NCBI RefSeq assembly: GCF_003987655.1
Contig: NZ_NGKC01000009.1
Coordinates: 62,001 to 126,000 of the forward strand
Length of the DNA: 64,000 nucleotides
Reading direction: 5' to 3'
From: Vagococcus acidifermentans
Lineage (GTDB): Bacteria; Bacillota; Bacilli; Lactobacillales; Vagococcaceae
Every line of letters starts with the position of its first letter. Position 1 is the stretch's first letter. The notes beneath the pieces were generated by a model. That model did not search any database. It saw only the letters and a program-made list of their open reading frames with translations, and was not told the origin of the DNA. A program made the position numbers and the translations under genes. This document shows positions 37,647 through 46,637 of this stretch, piece by piece.

Positions 37647-39998
37647 TTAACGCTCATTCTTTTTGCGTCGCTGTGCCGATACACATACCGCCGTTGTTCC
37701 CACTACTATGGACAAACCTGCAATCACGATAGTCATAGCGGGTTTTTGACCAGTCCGCGGCAGTTTTCCTTGATTTTTCTTATTAGTCGGGTAAACAATG
37801 CCGCTTGTCCGGTTGCTTGAACGCGATGTCTGACTGGAAGTTGATGTCATACCGGTTTTTGTTACGTCACTTGTGCTTGTTGTCCCGCGGGTATCTGTTG
37901 TGCCGCTGCTTTCTGTCATGCTGCTGCTTTCCGTCGTGCTGCTGCTTTCCGTCGTGCTGCTGCCTTCCGTCGTGCTGCTGCCTTCCGTCGTGCTGCTGCC
38001 TTCCGTCGTGCTGCTGCTTTCTGTCGTGCCGCTGCTTTCTGTCGTGCCGCTGCTTTCTGTCGTGCTGCTGCTTTCTGTCGTGCTGCTGCTTTCCGTCGTG
38101 CTGCTGCCTTCCGTCGTGCTGCTTTCTGTTGTTTCGCTTGATTTTTCGACGGCATACCGGTCAAAGATCGTCAGACTTTCAGTATCTTCCGCATCATATT
38201 CGTAGGAAGTCAACAACAGCTTGTCGGCTGTGATAATAAAGTCGGTAAACATTTGTTTGTAGTTCTGGCCTTTCACTGCAGGGTATACGCCTTGCTCTTT
38301 AATCACCTCAGCACTTTTCATGCTGTAAAATTTTGTCCCGCTTGAGTTCGCAGTCAAATATAATACACCGCTTGCCTTCTTAGCTGTCATGACACCATCA
38401 ACTGTTTCGTAAGTTATCGTGTCAATCGGCGTCTCCGGTCCCATTTGATTGGTGCGCGCGTAAGTGTGGTCATGCCCTTGGAGCACCACATCCACACCCA
38501 GCTCATGAAAAATAGGCTGCAGCTGACGTCTCAGACCGACAGTGGTCCGTGCGCCGATATGGTTGCCGATTGTTTGAACCCCTCTATGCATTGTGACAAT
38601 CACCCATTTCTGACCTCTCGCTTTAGCCTGCTGAATATCTGACTTCATCCATTCCACTTGAACAGGATTCAGCTGATTATTCACTAGATCATTGGTGTTC
38701 AGCATAACAAAGTGGGCAAATTGATAATCATAGGAATAATAGCTGCCAGTTGCTTGGGTGCCTGACGCCGGCGTCAAATAATTAAAGTGATTGGCAAATG
38801 TTTGCTGGACAGCATCATGGTTGCCGGCCACCGCCATAATCGTTTGGTTGGCCCAGATATCAGGCATTTTGGAAAACAGCCAGTGCCACTGTTCACTGTT
38901 GTCCGAGTCATTGACCAAATCCCCGCCTTGGATAATAAAGTCCGGCGCCGAGTTGACAGTCAGCCCTTTATAAAAGGTTTTTGCCACAATGTCATAATCA
39001 TACTCGGAACTACCTTGGACATCCGCAAAGTATAAAAAGCGGACAGGCCCGCCTGTCTTTGCGGTTTTAAATGTGTGTGTGTCGCTCCAGGCATCATGCA
39101 CTGCATCGCCCACTTGATACCAGTAAGTTGTGTCAGGTTGCAAACCTTCCAAAATTGCTTTATGACTAAACCCGTCGATTACCGGTACTGATGTGGACGT
39201 GCCTTCAACAACCTCAGCTTGCGACCAGTCTGTCGGAGCGACAGGCGAAGCAACATAGCGGACAATGGACGATGCGGCAAGTGCCGTATGCCAAGTCAAC
39301 CCCCTAGTCGATGCGGGCGATCCGTGGTAAACAGAACTGATTTTTGTCGGCTGGTACGCTTCAGCCGCCGCCTCTCCAACGCTCACCCCTAAATCGAATA
39401 CCAAATCCGAACTTGTCCCCGATTGCTGGAAAACTGCTGCGGCAATTGTATTCGTGCCGTCAACGAAATAATCGGAGACTTGATTCATATCAAGCATGAG
39501 CTTGGTGTATGCCGTGCCGTCGTCTCCAAGTCTGCCAGAATAATCTTTAAAATTAACCACCGCATCTTCCGGATAATTAATCCGGCTGATTTCATGACCA
39601 TTCAAATAAATAACCGCACTATCATCAATTTTATACTGTAAATTTAGAAATCCGCCGGCTTCTTTTAATGATTCTGCGTTCGCCACATCAAACTGCTGTC
39701 TAAAAAAATAAACGGGGTGCTTTTTTTCGCGGTTTTCACCATAGTTCAGTGTCGTCGCTATGTTGGCCTTAGTCGAATAGCCTAATGGTGCCGCCCCGTT
39801 TTTCCATTGCGACACATCCGCATCCTGAGCCATCCAGTTGTCTCCCGGATACTGGTCAGGTCCTAAATCATGGTAATGCCACTGACTGGCTGCAGGCAAA
39901 AGAACAGTATCCGTCGTTTCGCCATGTACAGCACTCACAGTCCAGCCCGTGCTGATAAAACTCACTAATAATAACATCATAACTTTCAAATTTTTCAC
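37647..39998 (-). CDS. LPXTG-anchored purple-acid-phosphatase-like metallophosphoesterase
   Basis: The protein has 783 residues from a GTG at 39998, with GGGAG seven bases upstream; an ATG at 40016 is less likely. A signal peptide (about 1-27) is followed by a jelly-roll-like domain (about 35-205), a fibronectin-like PAP N-terminal domain (about 210-315) and the metallophosphoesterase domain (about 318-610) with FADVQG, GGDLVND, GNHD and LQGHDHTYAR. Then come about 14 six-residue repeats of TTE[SG]S[SG] (about 635-730), a sortase signal LPRTG, a hydrophobic helix and a basic tail (RRKKNER). Wall-anchored phosphatase that may release phosphate from organic phosphoesters outside the cell. Confidence 0.87.
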   Translation of the reverse strand: MKNLKVMMLLLVSFISTGWTVSAVHGETTDTVLLPAASQWHYHDLGPDQYPGDNWMAQDADVSQWKNGAAPLGYSTKANIATTLNYGENREKKHPVYFFRQQFDVANAESLKEAGGFLNLQYKIDDSAVIYLNGHEISRINYPEDAVVNFKDYSGRLGDDGTAYTKLMLDMNQVSDYFVDGTNTIAAAVFQQSGTSSDLVFDLGVSVGEAAAEAYQPTKISSVYHGSPASTRGLTWHTALAASSIVRYVASPVAPTDWSQAEVVEGTSTSVPVIDGFSHKAILEGLQPDTTYWYQVGDAVHDAWSDTHTFKTAKTGGPVRFLYFADVQGSSEYDYDIVAKTFYKGLTVNSAPDFIIQGGDLVNDSDNSEQWHWLFSKMPDIWANQTIMAVAGNHDAVQQTFANHFNYLTPASGTQATGSYYSYDYQFAHFVMLNTNDLVNNQLNPVQVEWMKSDIQQAKARGQKWVIVTMHRGVQTIGNHIGARTTVGLRRQLQPIFHELGVDVVLQGHDHTYARTNQMGPETPIDTITYETVDGVMTAKKASGVLYLTANSSGTKFYSMKSAEVIKEQGVYPAVKGQNYKQMFTDFIITADKLLLTSYEYDAEDTESLTIFDRYAVEKSSETTESSTTEGSSTTESSSTTESSSTTESSGTTESSGTTESSSTTEGSSTTEGSSTTEGSSTTESSSTTESSSMTESSGTTDTRGTTSTSDVTKTGMTSTSSQTSRSSNRTSGIVYPTNKKNQGKLPRTGQKPAMTIVIAGLSIVVGTTAVCVSAQRRKKNER
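37899..38135 (-). repeat. 18-bp tandem repeat array coding for the Ser/Thr/Glu stalk
   Basis: About 14 near-identical 18-bp units encode TTESSS, TTEGSS and TTESSG in the wall-spanning stalk of the metallophosphoesterase. Neighbouring units are identical or differ by one or two bases, so copy number is likely to vary between strains by slippage. It is not a CRISPR array. Confidence 0.88.
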
Positions 39999-40102
39999 AG
40001 AAACACTCCCTTGCATTCTTATTACAAAAACAGTCTACCTAAAGGATGTTTGCCTTTCGTTTGTTTTTTGTAATATTTCAGTAAAGATGCGTGCTCGGCA
40101 CA

Positions 40103-40133
40103 CAAAAAACCGGAATAGCTTGCTCTATTCCGG
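40103..40133 (-). terminator. Terminator after the transaldolase-like gene
   Basis: CCGGAATAG (40110-40118) and CTATTCCGG (40125-40133) pair around CTTGCT, followed on the minus strand by six T residues. Confidence 0.8.
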
Positions 40134-40194
40134 CATGATACGCTGATTCAGGCCTAGCAGTCCAGCTGCTCGGCGTGTTTCTGTTTCTTGGAGA

Positions 40195-40839
40195 TTATTG
40201 TTTAAAGGCTTCCCAATCCTTCAAAAATAGATCAATACCCGCATCCGTCAGCGGATGGGACCAAAGTTTAGGGAAGAGCGAGCTTGGTATTGTCGCAATA
40301 TCCGCACCGGCTTCTGCTACATCAATGACATGGTCCATGTGGCGAATGCTTGCAGCAATAATTTCTGTGTCAAAATCATAATTGTCCATAATCGTTTGTA
40401 GACGGTAAATGAGTGATAGACTGTCTGTACCGATATCATCCAATCTGCCTAAAAACGGACTGATGTAAGTAGCTCCGGCTTTGGCAGCCAGCAGCCCTTG
40501 AGCGGCACTGAAAACCAGTGTGACATTGGTCTTGATGCCCAGTTTTTTCAATTCGTGCGTCGCCTTCAGGCCTTCTTCCGTCATTGGAATCTTAACCACC
40601 ACATTGTCTGCCCACTGAGCAAGGTTTTTAGCTTCTTCAATCATGCCTTCAGCGTCCAGACTGATGACTTCCGCACTAACCGGGCCGTCCACGATTCCGG
40701 CGATCTCCTTGATGACCTGTTCAAAATCACGGCCTTCTTTAGCAATCAGTGTCGGATTAGTCGTGACTCCGTCCACCAGTCCCAAGGCATTAATGCGTTT
40801 GATATCGGCAACATTAGCTGTATCCAAGAAAAACTTCAC
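40195..40839 (-). CDS. Fructose-6-phosphate aldolase / transaldolase-like protein (TalC/MipB family)
   Basis: The protein has 214 residues, the short transaldolase form. It begins [20 protein letters not shown], with [14 protein letters not shown], and the Schiff-base lysine is in [10 protein letters not shown] (about residue 84). The family includes E. coli FsaA (aldol cleavage of fructose 6-phosphate) and short transaldolases; sequence alone does not decide. A cre-like site lies 16-31 bases upstream of the start, suggesting carbon catabolite control. Confidence 0.87.
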   Translation of the reverse strand: MKFFLDTANVADIKRINALGLVDGVTTNPTLIAKEGRDFEQVIKEIAGIVDGPVSAEVISLDAEGMIEEAKNLAQWADNVVVKIPMTEEGLKATHELKKLGIKTNVTLVFSAAQGLLAAKAGATYISPFLGRLDDIGTDSLSLIYRLQTIMDNYDFDTEIIAASIRHMDHVIDVAEAGADIATIPSSLFPKLWSHPLTDAGIDLFLKDWEAFKQ

Positions 40840-40854
40840 TAAAACCCCTCCTTA

Positions 40855-40870
40855 TTTAAGCGCTTTCGCT
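40855..40870 (-). promoter_or_regulatory. cre-like catabolite-responsive element
   Basis: The minus strand reads AGCGAAAGCGCTTAAA, close to the CcpA consensus TGWAANCGNTNWCA with its central GCGC and A/T arms; the outermost bases deviate. It lies directly upstream of the transaldolase-like gene. Confidence 0.5.
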
Positions 40871-40926
40871 ATAACCGATTATACATCCTTCCCTTTTCTT
40901 TGTAAAACATGAGCAGCGGGATTTAC

Positions 40927-42306
40927 TCAATCCCGGTCATCCAGTTCTCGTTCAAAATCCTTCGTGTGGGTGATGACTACTTTATACAGCGCCCATAGCG
41001 CAAGCAGGTTCGGGATGACCATCAAACCGTTAAACAGGTCAGCCAAAGACCAGACCAATTCCACTTTCAGCGCACAGCCGACAACAATAAAAATGGCTAC
41101 GAGCACCGAATACACACGGACCCCTTTTTTGCCGAACAAATATTTCACGTTTTGTTCGCCGAAAAAATACCAGCCGATTGTTGTGGCATAAGCGAACAGA
41201 GCGACACACACGGCGATAAACGGATAGCCCCATTCACCCAGTGTTTGCGAGTAAGCCATCTGTGTCAGTTCGATACCGTCAAGAAATTCACCTGTTTCGT
41301 TGACTGTTCCCAAAACACCGGTAGTCAAAATGACCAGCACTGTCATCGGCAAAAGGACAATCGTATCAATAAAGACACCCATCATCGCGACCAGTCCTTG
41401 CTCACAAGGATTGTTGACTTTCGCCAGCGCATGCGCATGCGGTGTAGAACCCATACCAGCTTCATGGGTGAACAGACCGCGGGCGATACCGTAACGCATG
41501 GCTTCGCGGACAGTCGCTCCGAGCACACCGCCGGCCACAGCTTCCGGTTTGAATGCGCCAAGAAAAATCTCGCGAAACGCTTCAGGAATCATCCGGTAAT
41601 TGACGATGACTACGCCTATCGAAATCACTGCAAAGAAAACAGCCATCGTGGGAACGACTTTTTCTGTAACGGCGGCAACACGCTGCGTCCCTCCCACAAA
41701 AACAATCAGGCACATCAACCCAAACACAACACCTGTGATAACTGCGTCAATCCCAAAAGCGGCTTCGACTGCCTGCCCGACCGAATTAGCCTGGACCATG
41801 TTGCCCATAAAACCGAGTGCAAGGATAATCAAAACGGAAAAAGCAACAGCCAGCAGATGTCCCAGCCGACCGGAAAAAGCCGCTTTGATATAGTATACAG
41901 GGCCGCCGACAATTTCGTTCTTCACGACTTGGCGGTAGATTTGTGATAAAGTGGCTTCCGCATAAATAATTGCCATACCCAGAATCGCACTCAGCCACAT
42001 CCATAAAATCGACCCCGGACCGCCAAGTACCATTGCAGTTGCCACACCTGCCAAGTTTCCCGTACCGATTTGCGCCGCAATGGATGTCATCAATGATTGA
42101 AATGATGTCATACCTTCTGCCCCGGCTTTGTCACCGAATAAACTGACATTGCCGAAAGTCAGTTTAAAACTTTTGCCAAACCGGCGGAATTGAATGAAAC
42201 GCGTCTTGAAAGAATAGAAAAGACCTGTCCCGATAAGGGCAAAAATCAGCAGATAATCCCATAAAATATCCCTCACAACATTAATCCCCGTCATAAAACT
42301 GTCCAT
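40927..42306 (-). CDS. Alanine/glycine:cation symporter (AGCS family, AlsT-like)
   Basis: The protein has 459 residues with about ten to eleven hydrophobic segments. The AGCS signatures FQSLMTSIAAQIGTGNLAGVATA and GLFTHEAGMGSTPHAHA are present. The family imports alanine or glycine with Na+ or H+; some Firmicute members carry glutamine. GGAGG precedes the ATG at 42306. A small GGGATT/AATCCC hairpin overlaps the stop codon. It is a single gene upstream of the transaldolase-like gene. Confidence 0.9.
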   Translation of the reverse strand: MDSFMTGINVVRDILWDYLLIFALIGTGLFYSFKTRFIQFRRFGKSFKLTFGNVSLFGDKAGAEGMTSFQSLMTSIAAQIGTGNLAGVATAMVLGGPGSILWMWLSAILGMAIIYAEATLSQIYRQVVKNEIVGGPVYYIKAAFSGRLGHLLAVAFSVLIILALGFMGNMVQANSVGQAVEAAFGIDAVITGVVFGLMCLIVFVGGTQRVAAVTEKVVPTMAVFFAVISIGVVIVNYRMIPEAFREIFLGAFKPEAVAGGVLGATVREAMRYGIARGLFTHEAGMGSTPHAHALAKVNNPCEQGLVAMMGVFIDTIVLLPMTVLVILTTGVLGTVNETGEFLDGIELTQMAYSQTLGEWGYPFIAVCVALFAYATTIGWYFFGEQNVKYLFGKKGVRVYSVLVAIFIVVGCALKVELVWSLADLFNGLMVIPNLLALWALYKVVITHTKDFERELDDRD

Positions 42307-42474
42307 ACAACTACCTCCACTCTTTTAGTTAACTGTTGGCACATACATGCACAACTTTCACTGAAAAAATTTTACGCTATTATTAAATTCAGAAAAAACA
42401 AATCATTTTCTTTTTTTAAGCACATATTCTCATCATTTTTTAATTTTAATGCCGCAACTTTCACGAAAGAAAAC

Positions 42475-42503
42475 TTGCCTTTTCGTTTGAGATGATTTAT
42501 AAT
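42475..42503 (+). promoter_or_regulatory. Promoter of the metal P-type ATPase gene
   Basis: TTGCCT (42475-42480), a 17-base spacer and TATAAT (42498-42503). The palindrome described next begins three bases downstream of the -10 box, where a repressor would block initiation. Confidence 0.72.
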
Positions 42504-42505
42504 GA

Positions 42506-42529
42506 ATATATGAACAGTGGTTCATATAT
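42506..42529 (+). promoter_or_regulatory. Operator-like palindrome (ArsR/SmtB style) at the P-type ATPase promoter
   Basis: ATATATGAAC and its exact complement GTTCATATAT flank AGTG. The TGAAC/GTTCA half-sites are typical of ArsR/SmtB-family metal sensors such as CzrA. No such regulator gene is in the window, so the binding protein is unknown. Confidence 0.62.
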
Positions 42530-42562
42530 AAACGAACCCTCACGAAACCTAAGGAGATGATT

Positions 42563-44491
42563 ATGATGACCAATCACACACATACACTAGCGGACAGCCA
42601 TCAGCATGACCAGCATCATGAGCACCAACATGCACACGGCAAACTGCCCGTCGTATTGTTTTTCATCGGATTGATCACTTTTTTAATCGCGCTTTTTCTG
42701 CCGGCAAGTATTGTAAAAAATGTATTGTATGCTGCAACGATTATCTTGTCCGGCTACCATGTTATTGAGGAAGGCTTCATAGATACGTGGCAAGCAACTA
42801 AGAAAGCGAAAAAGTTTACGCCAAATGTCCATGTTTTGATGGCTCTCGCTGCATTCGGTGCAGCCGTCATCGGTGATTTCAGGGAAGGTGCTCTGCTGAT
42901 TCTGATTTTTGGCGGCGCCCACTTTTTGGAAGACTATGTGGAGAAGAAAAGTCAAAAAGAAATTACCAGTCTGATGGAAATGAATCCTGCCGAAGCACGC
43001 TTAATTCAAGAAGACGGCTCGACAACCATTGTTGCTGTTGAAACGTTGAACGTTGGCGATCAGCTGCAAGTGCTAAACGGCGACCAGATTCCGACAGACG
43101 GCATTATTGCCTCAGGGCACAGTGCGATTGATGAATCAGCCATTACCGGCGAAAGTATCCCCGTCGAAAAAACGACCGGAGATGCTGTCTTTGGCAGTAC
43201 TATCAATCAAAGCGGCATGTTTACTATGACGGTGACAAAAGAAAGCAGCGACACCGTCTTCGCCAAAATCATCACACTGGTGGAACAATCACAAAAAGAT
43301 TTATCTAAAACAGCGACTTGGATTCAAAGATTTGAACCGGCCTATGTGAATATTGTTCTGCTGCTGACCGTATTGTTTATTCTGTTGGCGCCGTTTGTTT
43401 TGAACCTCAGCTGGTACACCAGCTTTTACCGAGGAATGGTCTTTCTGACAGTTGCTTCGCCGTGTGCGCTGGCGGCCAGTGCTGTGCCGGCAACATTGGC
43501 GGCTATTTCCAATCTGGCTAAACATGGCGTGCTTTTCAAAGGCGGTTCTTATTTGGCGAACTTAGCGGAAGTGCAAGCCGTTGCTTTTGATAAAACCGGT
43601 ACATTAACGGCCGGCAAACCGCAAGTGACCGATGTCTTTATCGACAGCGACACACCAGAAGAAAAACAGCTGTTCATCAACATTATCACGGCGATGGAAA
43701 AACAGGCTAATCACCCGCTAGCCGCTGCCATCATCAACGCATTCACACCAACCGACGAAATAACAGTCGACACGGATGTTGAGTTAGGCTCCGGATTAGT
43801 CGGGACATATCAAGGACATCGTTACCGTATTGGCAAACCGTCACTTTTCAATGATGTGCCTGAGCAGCTGGAAACATTTAAAAAACAATATGTTGCAGAA
43901 GGAAAAACGGTTGTTTACTTTGCTCAAGATACACGCGTTGTTGGCATCATCGCACTGATGGATTTGCCGGATGCCAAGGCGGAAGACACCGTCCGCTATT
44001 TAAGAGAGCAGGGAATCCGCACCATCATGATCACCGGCGATGCCGAGCAGACAGGACTGGCTGTTGCAAAGCAAATCGGTATTGATGAAGTCATCGGTAA
44101 TGTCTTGCCGGAAAATAAAGCTGCTATGGTCAAACAAATCAAGGCTGAAAACGGCACAACTGTGATGATCGGCGATGGAGTGAACGATGCGCCGGCTCTG
44201 GCAGAAGCAACAATCGGTATCGCCATGGGTGAAGGGACCGATATAGCAATTGATGTCGCAGATGCTGTGCTGATGAAAAATGATTTGGAAAAACTGGCCT
44301 ATGCCCATCGCGTGGCCAAAAAGCTGGATACCATCGTCAAACAAAATATTGCATTTGCCATGCTGATTGTAGTTATCCTTGTGGTGCTGAATGTGTTTGG
44401 CTTGATGAACTTGCCGGTCGGCGTTATCGCCCATGAATTCAGTACATTGATTGTCTTGTTTAACGGCCTCCGCTTATTAAAGCGGGTTTAA
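42563..44491 (+). CDS. Heavy-metal P1B-type ATPase (ZosA/PfeT/CadA-like)
   Basis: The protein has 642 residues. The N-terminus is rich in histidine (residues 6-26, HTH...HQHDQHHEHQHAH) and there is no HMA CxxC domain. Core motifs are complete: the actuator TGES, the metal-site SPC in ASPCALAASAVPATL, the phosphorylated Asp in DKTGTLTAG, HP in NHPLA and GDGVNDAPAL. The SPC with following residues resembles PfeT/ZosA and zinc/cadmium pumps rather than copper CPC pumps. Likely exports Fe2+, Zn2+ or a similar divalent ion. I chose the ATG at 42563, six bases after AAGGAG. Confidence 0.88.
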   Translation: MMTNHTHTLADSHQHDQHHEHQHAHGKLPVVLFFIGLITFLIALFLPASIVKNVLYAATIILSGYHVIEEGFIDTWQATKKAKKFTPNVHVLMALAAFGAAVIGDFREGALLILIFGGAHFLEDYVEKKSQKEITSLMEMNPAEARLIQEDGSTTIVAVETLNVGDQLQVLNGDQIPTDGIIASGHSAIDESAITGESIPVEKTTGDAVFGSTINQSGMFTMTVTKESSDTVFAKIITLVEQSQKDLSKTATWIQRFEPAYVNIVLLLTVLFILLAPFVLNLSWYTSFYRGMVFLTVASPCALAASAVPATLAAISNLAKHGVLFKGGSYLANLAEVQAVAFDKTGTLTAGKPQVTDVFIDSDTPEEKQLFINIITAMEKQANHPLAAAIINAFTPTDEITVDTDVELGSGLVGTYQGHRYRIGKPSLFNDVPEQLETFKKQYVAEGKTVVYFAQDTRVVGIIALMDLPDAKAEDTVRYLREQGIRTIMITGDAEQTGLAVAKQIGIDEVIGNVLPENKAAMVKQIKAENGTTVMIGDGVNDAPALAEATIGIAMGEGTDIAIDVADAVLMKNDLEKLAYAHRVAKKLDTIVKQNIAFAMLIVVILVVLNVFGLMNLPVGVIAHEFSTLIVLFNGLRLLKRV

Positions 44492-44517
44492 ATTAAAATC
44501 ATACTCTTACTTTTTGA

Positions 44518-44561
44518 TAAAAAAGACAGATGCTTTAATAAACAAGCATCTGTCTTTTAAT
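44518..44561. terminator. Bidirectional terminator after the P-type ATPase gene
   Basis: AAAAGACAGATGCTT and AAGCATCTGTCTTTT pair perfectly around a nine-base loop. It ends the P-type ATPase gene and the converging five-gene operon. Confidence 0.85.
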
Positions 44562-44577
44562 TGTTACAGTCCACTGT

Positions 44578-45627
44578 TTAGTAATGAATAACGGCACGTT
44601 TTTCGGCGGATGCGAAGATGTCTTCAATTAATTGCATGACTCTCATGACCTCTGCATTTTTTACCACTGGTGCCGCATCTTGTCTGATTACCTGATAAAA
44701 ATTGGTGTAAAATGTCGGGTGTTCAAACACTGGTGCCGGCAAGGACAGTCTTTGTGCGGCATCTTCTGAAGGTGGAGCCATCGTTTTCGTCAAACCTTGA
44801 CCTGCTTGGACCGGAATCAACTCATGATGTGCGACTTGACCGACTTGTTTCACCAGATCGCCTGACAAATCCCAGTCATGTATCACAGCTGTGCCTGAAT
44901 AGCCTTTGACATACCATCTAGGCAGTTTTATAAAGTTGGATGTACCGACTTCTATTAAACTTTTGACGCCGTTGTCGAAAGTAATGTAACTGATAAAGCC
45001 GTCATCGACTTCATCGCCTAAGACATAGCTCAACTCGGAAACTACCGACTTCACCGGACTGTCCACCAAAAACAGCAGCTGGTCAAGCAGATGCACGCCC
45101 CAGTCAAGCAGCATGCCGCCGCCGTGCTGCTTCAGATGGCGCCAGTCGCCGGGGATACCGTTTGCACCTTGGACGCGTGATTCGATTTGAAACAGTTCAC
45201 CGATTTCCTGTGTCTGGTAAAGCTGCCTTATGATCAGGAAATCTTCATCCCAACGTCTGTTTTGATGGACCATAAACACTCGATCTGTCTCTTCGGCTAC
45301 GTCAAGCACTTCTGCAAATTCCTGAGAATTCATCATGACCGGTTTTTCGCACACTACGTGTTTGCCGGCACGCATTGCCCTACACGCCAGTTCCTTATGC
45401 GAGTCGTTAGGTGTTGCAATCAGTACGGCTTCGCTGTCCGTATCGTTCAACAGCTGAGACAAAGAGGAATAGATGCGGAACCCTTCCTTTTCTGCCAATG
45501 TCAACCTTTCGGGGTCGATGTCATACACACCGTTGACCATGATGTTTGTTTCTTTAGGAATGATGGTGGTGGCATGATAGCGTCCCATGCCGCCGTAACC
45601 GATAATATCCAGCTTGATTGTTGTCAT
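44578..45627 (-). CDS. Gfo/Idh/MocA family oxidoreductase (first of two)
   Basis: The protein has 349 residues. The Rossmann motif is DIIGYGGMGRYHA; the conserved EKP of the family is in HVVCEKPVMMN, and the C-terminal alpha/beta domain carries WGVHLLDQLLF, where the conserved histidine stands. It should oxidise or reduce a sugar or cyclitol with NAD(P). It is the last gene of the operon with two sugar-isomerase-like proteins and a second Gfo/Idh/MocA enzyme. I chose the ATG at 45627, eight bases after GGGAG. The substrate is unknown. Confidence 0.85.
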   Translation of the reverse strand: MTTIKLDIIGYGGMGRYHATTIIPKETNIMVNGVYDIDPERLTLAEKEGFRIYSSLSQLLNDTDSEAVLIATPNDSHKELACRAMRAGKHVVCEKPVMMNSQEFAEVLDVAEETDRVFMVHQNRRWDEDFLIIRQLYQTQEIGELFQIESRVQGANGIPGDWRHLKQHGGGMLLDWGVHLLDQLLFLVDSPVKSVVSELSYVLGDEVDDGFISYITFDNGVKSLIEVGTSNFIKLPRWYVKGYSGTAVIHDWDLSGDLVKQVGQVAHHELIPVQAGQGLTKTMAPPSEDAAQRLSLPAPVFEHPTFYTNFYQVIRQDAAPVVKNAEVMRVMQLIEDIFASAEKRAVIHY

Positions 45628-45639
45628 TTGTGTCACTCC

Positions 45640-46608
45640 CTATGCCCACCACATATCAGTCGGTGTGTCTTTAATCATAATGGATTTCAAATTAGTCACG
45701 GCGCGGCCCAGACCTTCATCAACCGACATCAGCGGATCTTCATGTTCGATACTCAGCACGTAGTCGTAACCGTACAGTCGCAATGCACTGATGATGTCGG
45801 ACCACTCTTGCAGACTATGACCGCAGCCGACTGAGCGGAATGTCCAGGCACGTGTCTGGACATTGCTGTACGGCTGCATATCAGTTACCCCGTACATATT
45901 TATATTTTCCTGGTCCAAAAACGTGTCTTTGGCATGAAAATGATGAATGGCATCGGCTTTGCCAAGTATTTTGATGGCGCCGACCGGCTCGATACCCTGC
46001 CACCACAAGTGTGACGGGTCCAAGTTACAGCCGATGTTTGTGCCGGCTCCGTCACGTAGTTTCAACATTGTATAAGGTGTATGTGCCAAAAATCCGCCGT
46101 GCAGCTCGATGCCGATTTTCACACCGGCAGCGGCGCACACACCGTTAATTTCTTTCCAGTAAGGAATCAGTTTTTTCTCCCACTGATAATGGTAAATGTC
46201 CGTATAATCTGTCGGCCAAGGCAATACAGGCCAATTGACAGTCTGGTCTGTATCGCTGCCGCCGCCGACCCCCGAAAAACCGTTAACGACCGGCACATTC
46301 ATCAATGACGCCAGTTTAATAGTTTTTCGAATCAGTGTATCTGCCTCTGCGGCTTCTTTGGCATTTGGCGAGATTGGATTGTTATGACAGCTGAACGCAC
46401 TGATTGTCAAACCTTTATCCGTTAATTTGGCCAAATAGTCTTGGCGGGCTTCGGCACTTGCCAACAATTTATCGATGTCGCAGTGCGCGTTTCCTGGTGA
46501 ACCGCCTGTTCCGATTTCCACGGTTTGCAGACCTTTTTCCGCTACCGCTTCAATCATTTCTTCAAACGATAATTGGTTAAATAATGGCGTAAAGACACCT
46601 AATTTCAT
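45640..46608 (-). CDS. Sugar phosphate isomerase/epimerase-like TIM barrel protein (first of two)
   Basis: The protein has 322 residues of the AP-endonuclease-2/xylose isomerase-like fold. Metal-ligand positions are visible in GIELHGGF (Glu), CNLDPSHLWW (Asp and His), HFHAKD (His) and LSIEHEDP (Glu). Proteins of this subtype regularly occur beside Gfo/Idh/MocA oxidoreductases, in some characterised cases in pathways through 3-keto-sugars or inositol. Twelve bases separate it from the downstream Gfo gene. Confidence 0.82.
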   Translation of the reverse strand: MKLGVFTPLFNQLSFEEMIEAVAEKGLQTVEIGTGGSPGNAHCDIDKLLASAEARQDYLAKLTDKGLTISAFSCHNNPISPNAKEAAEADTLIRKTIKLASLMNVPVVNGFSGVGGGSDTDQTVNWPVLPWPTDYTDIYHYQWEKKLIPYWKEINGVCAAAGVKIGIELHGGFLAHTPYTMLKLRDGAGTNIGCNLDPSHLWWQGIEPVGAIKILGKADAIHHFHAKDTFLDQENINMYGVTDMQPYSNVQTRAWTFRSVGCGHSLQEWSDIISALRLYGYDYVLSIEHEDPLMSVDEGLGRAVTNLKSIMIKDTPTDMWWA

Positions 46609-46637
46609 AAGATTCCCTGCTTTCTTTTTAACATTGT

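Noticed and set aside
37899-38135. Regular repeats that could suggest a CRISPR array
   Set aside because: The units are contiguous 18-bp in-frame coding repeats without spacers.
37873-38233. Long open frames on the strand opposite the metallophosphoesterase stalk, low-complexity (LPSVVLLPSVV or KAAARRKAAAR type)
   Set aside because: They are mirror images of the 18-bp coding repeats; no ribosome binding site or recognisable domain.
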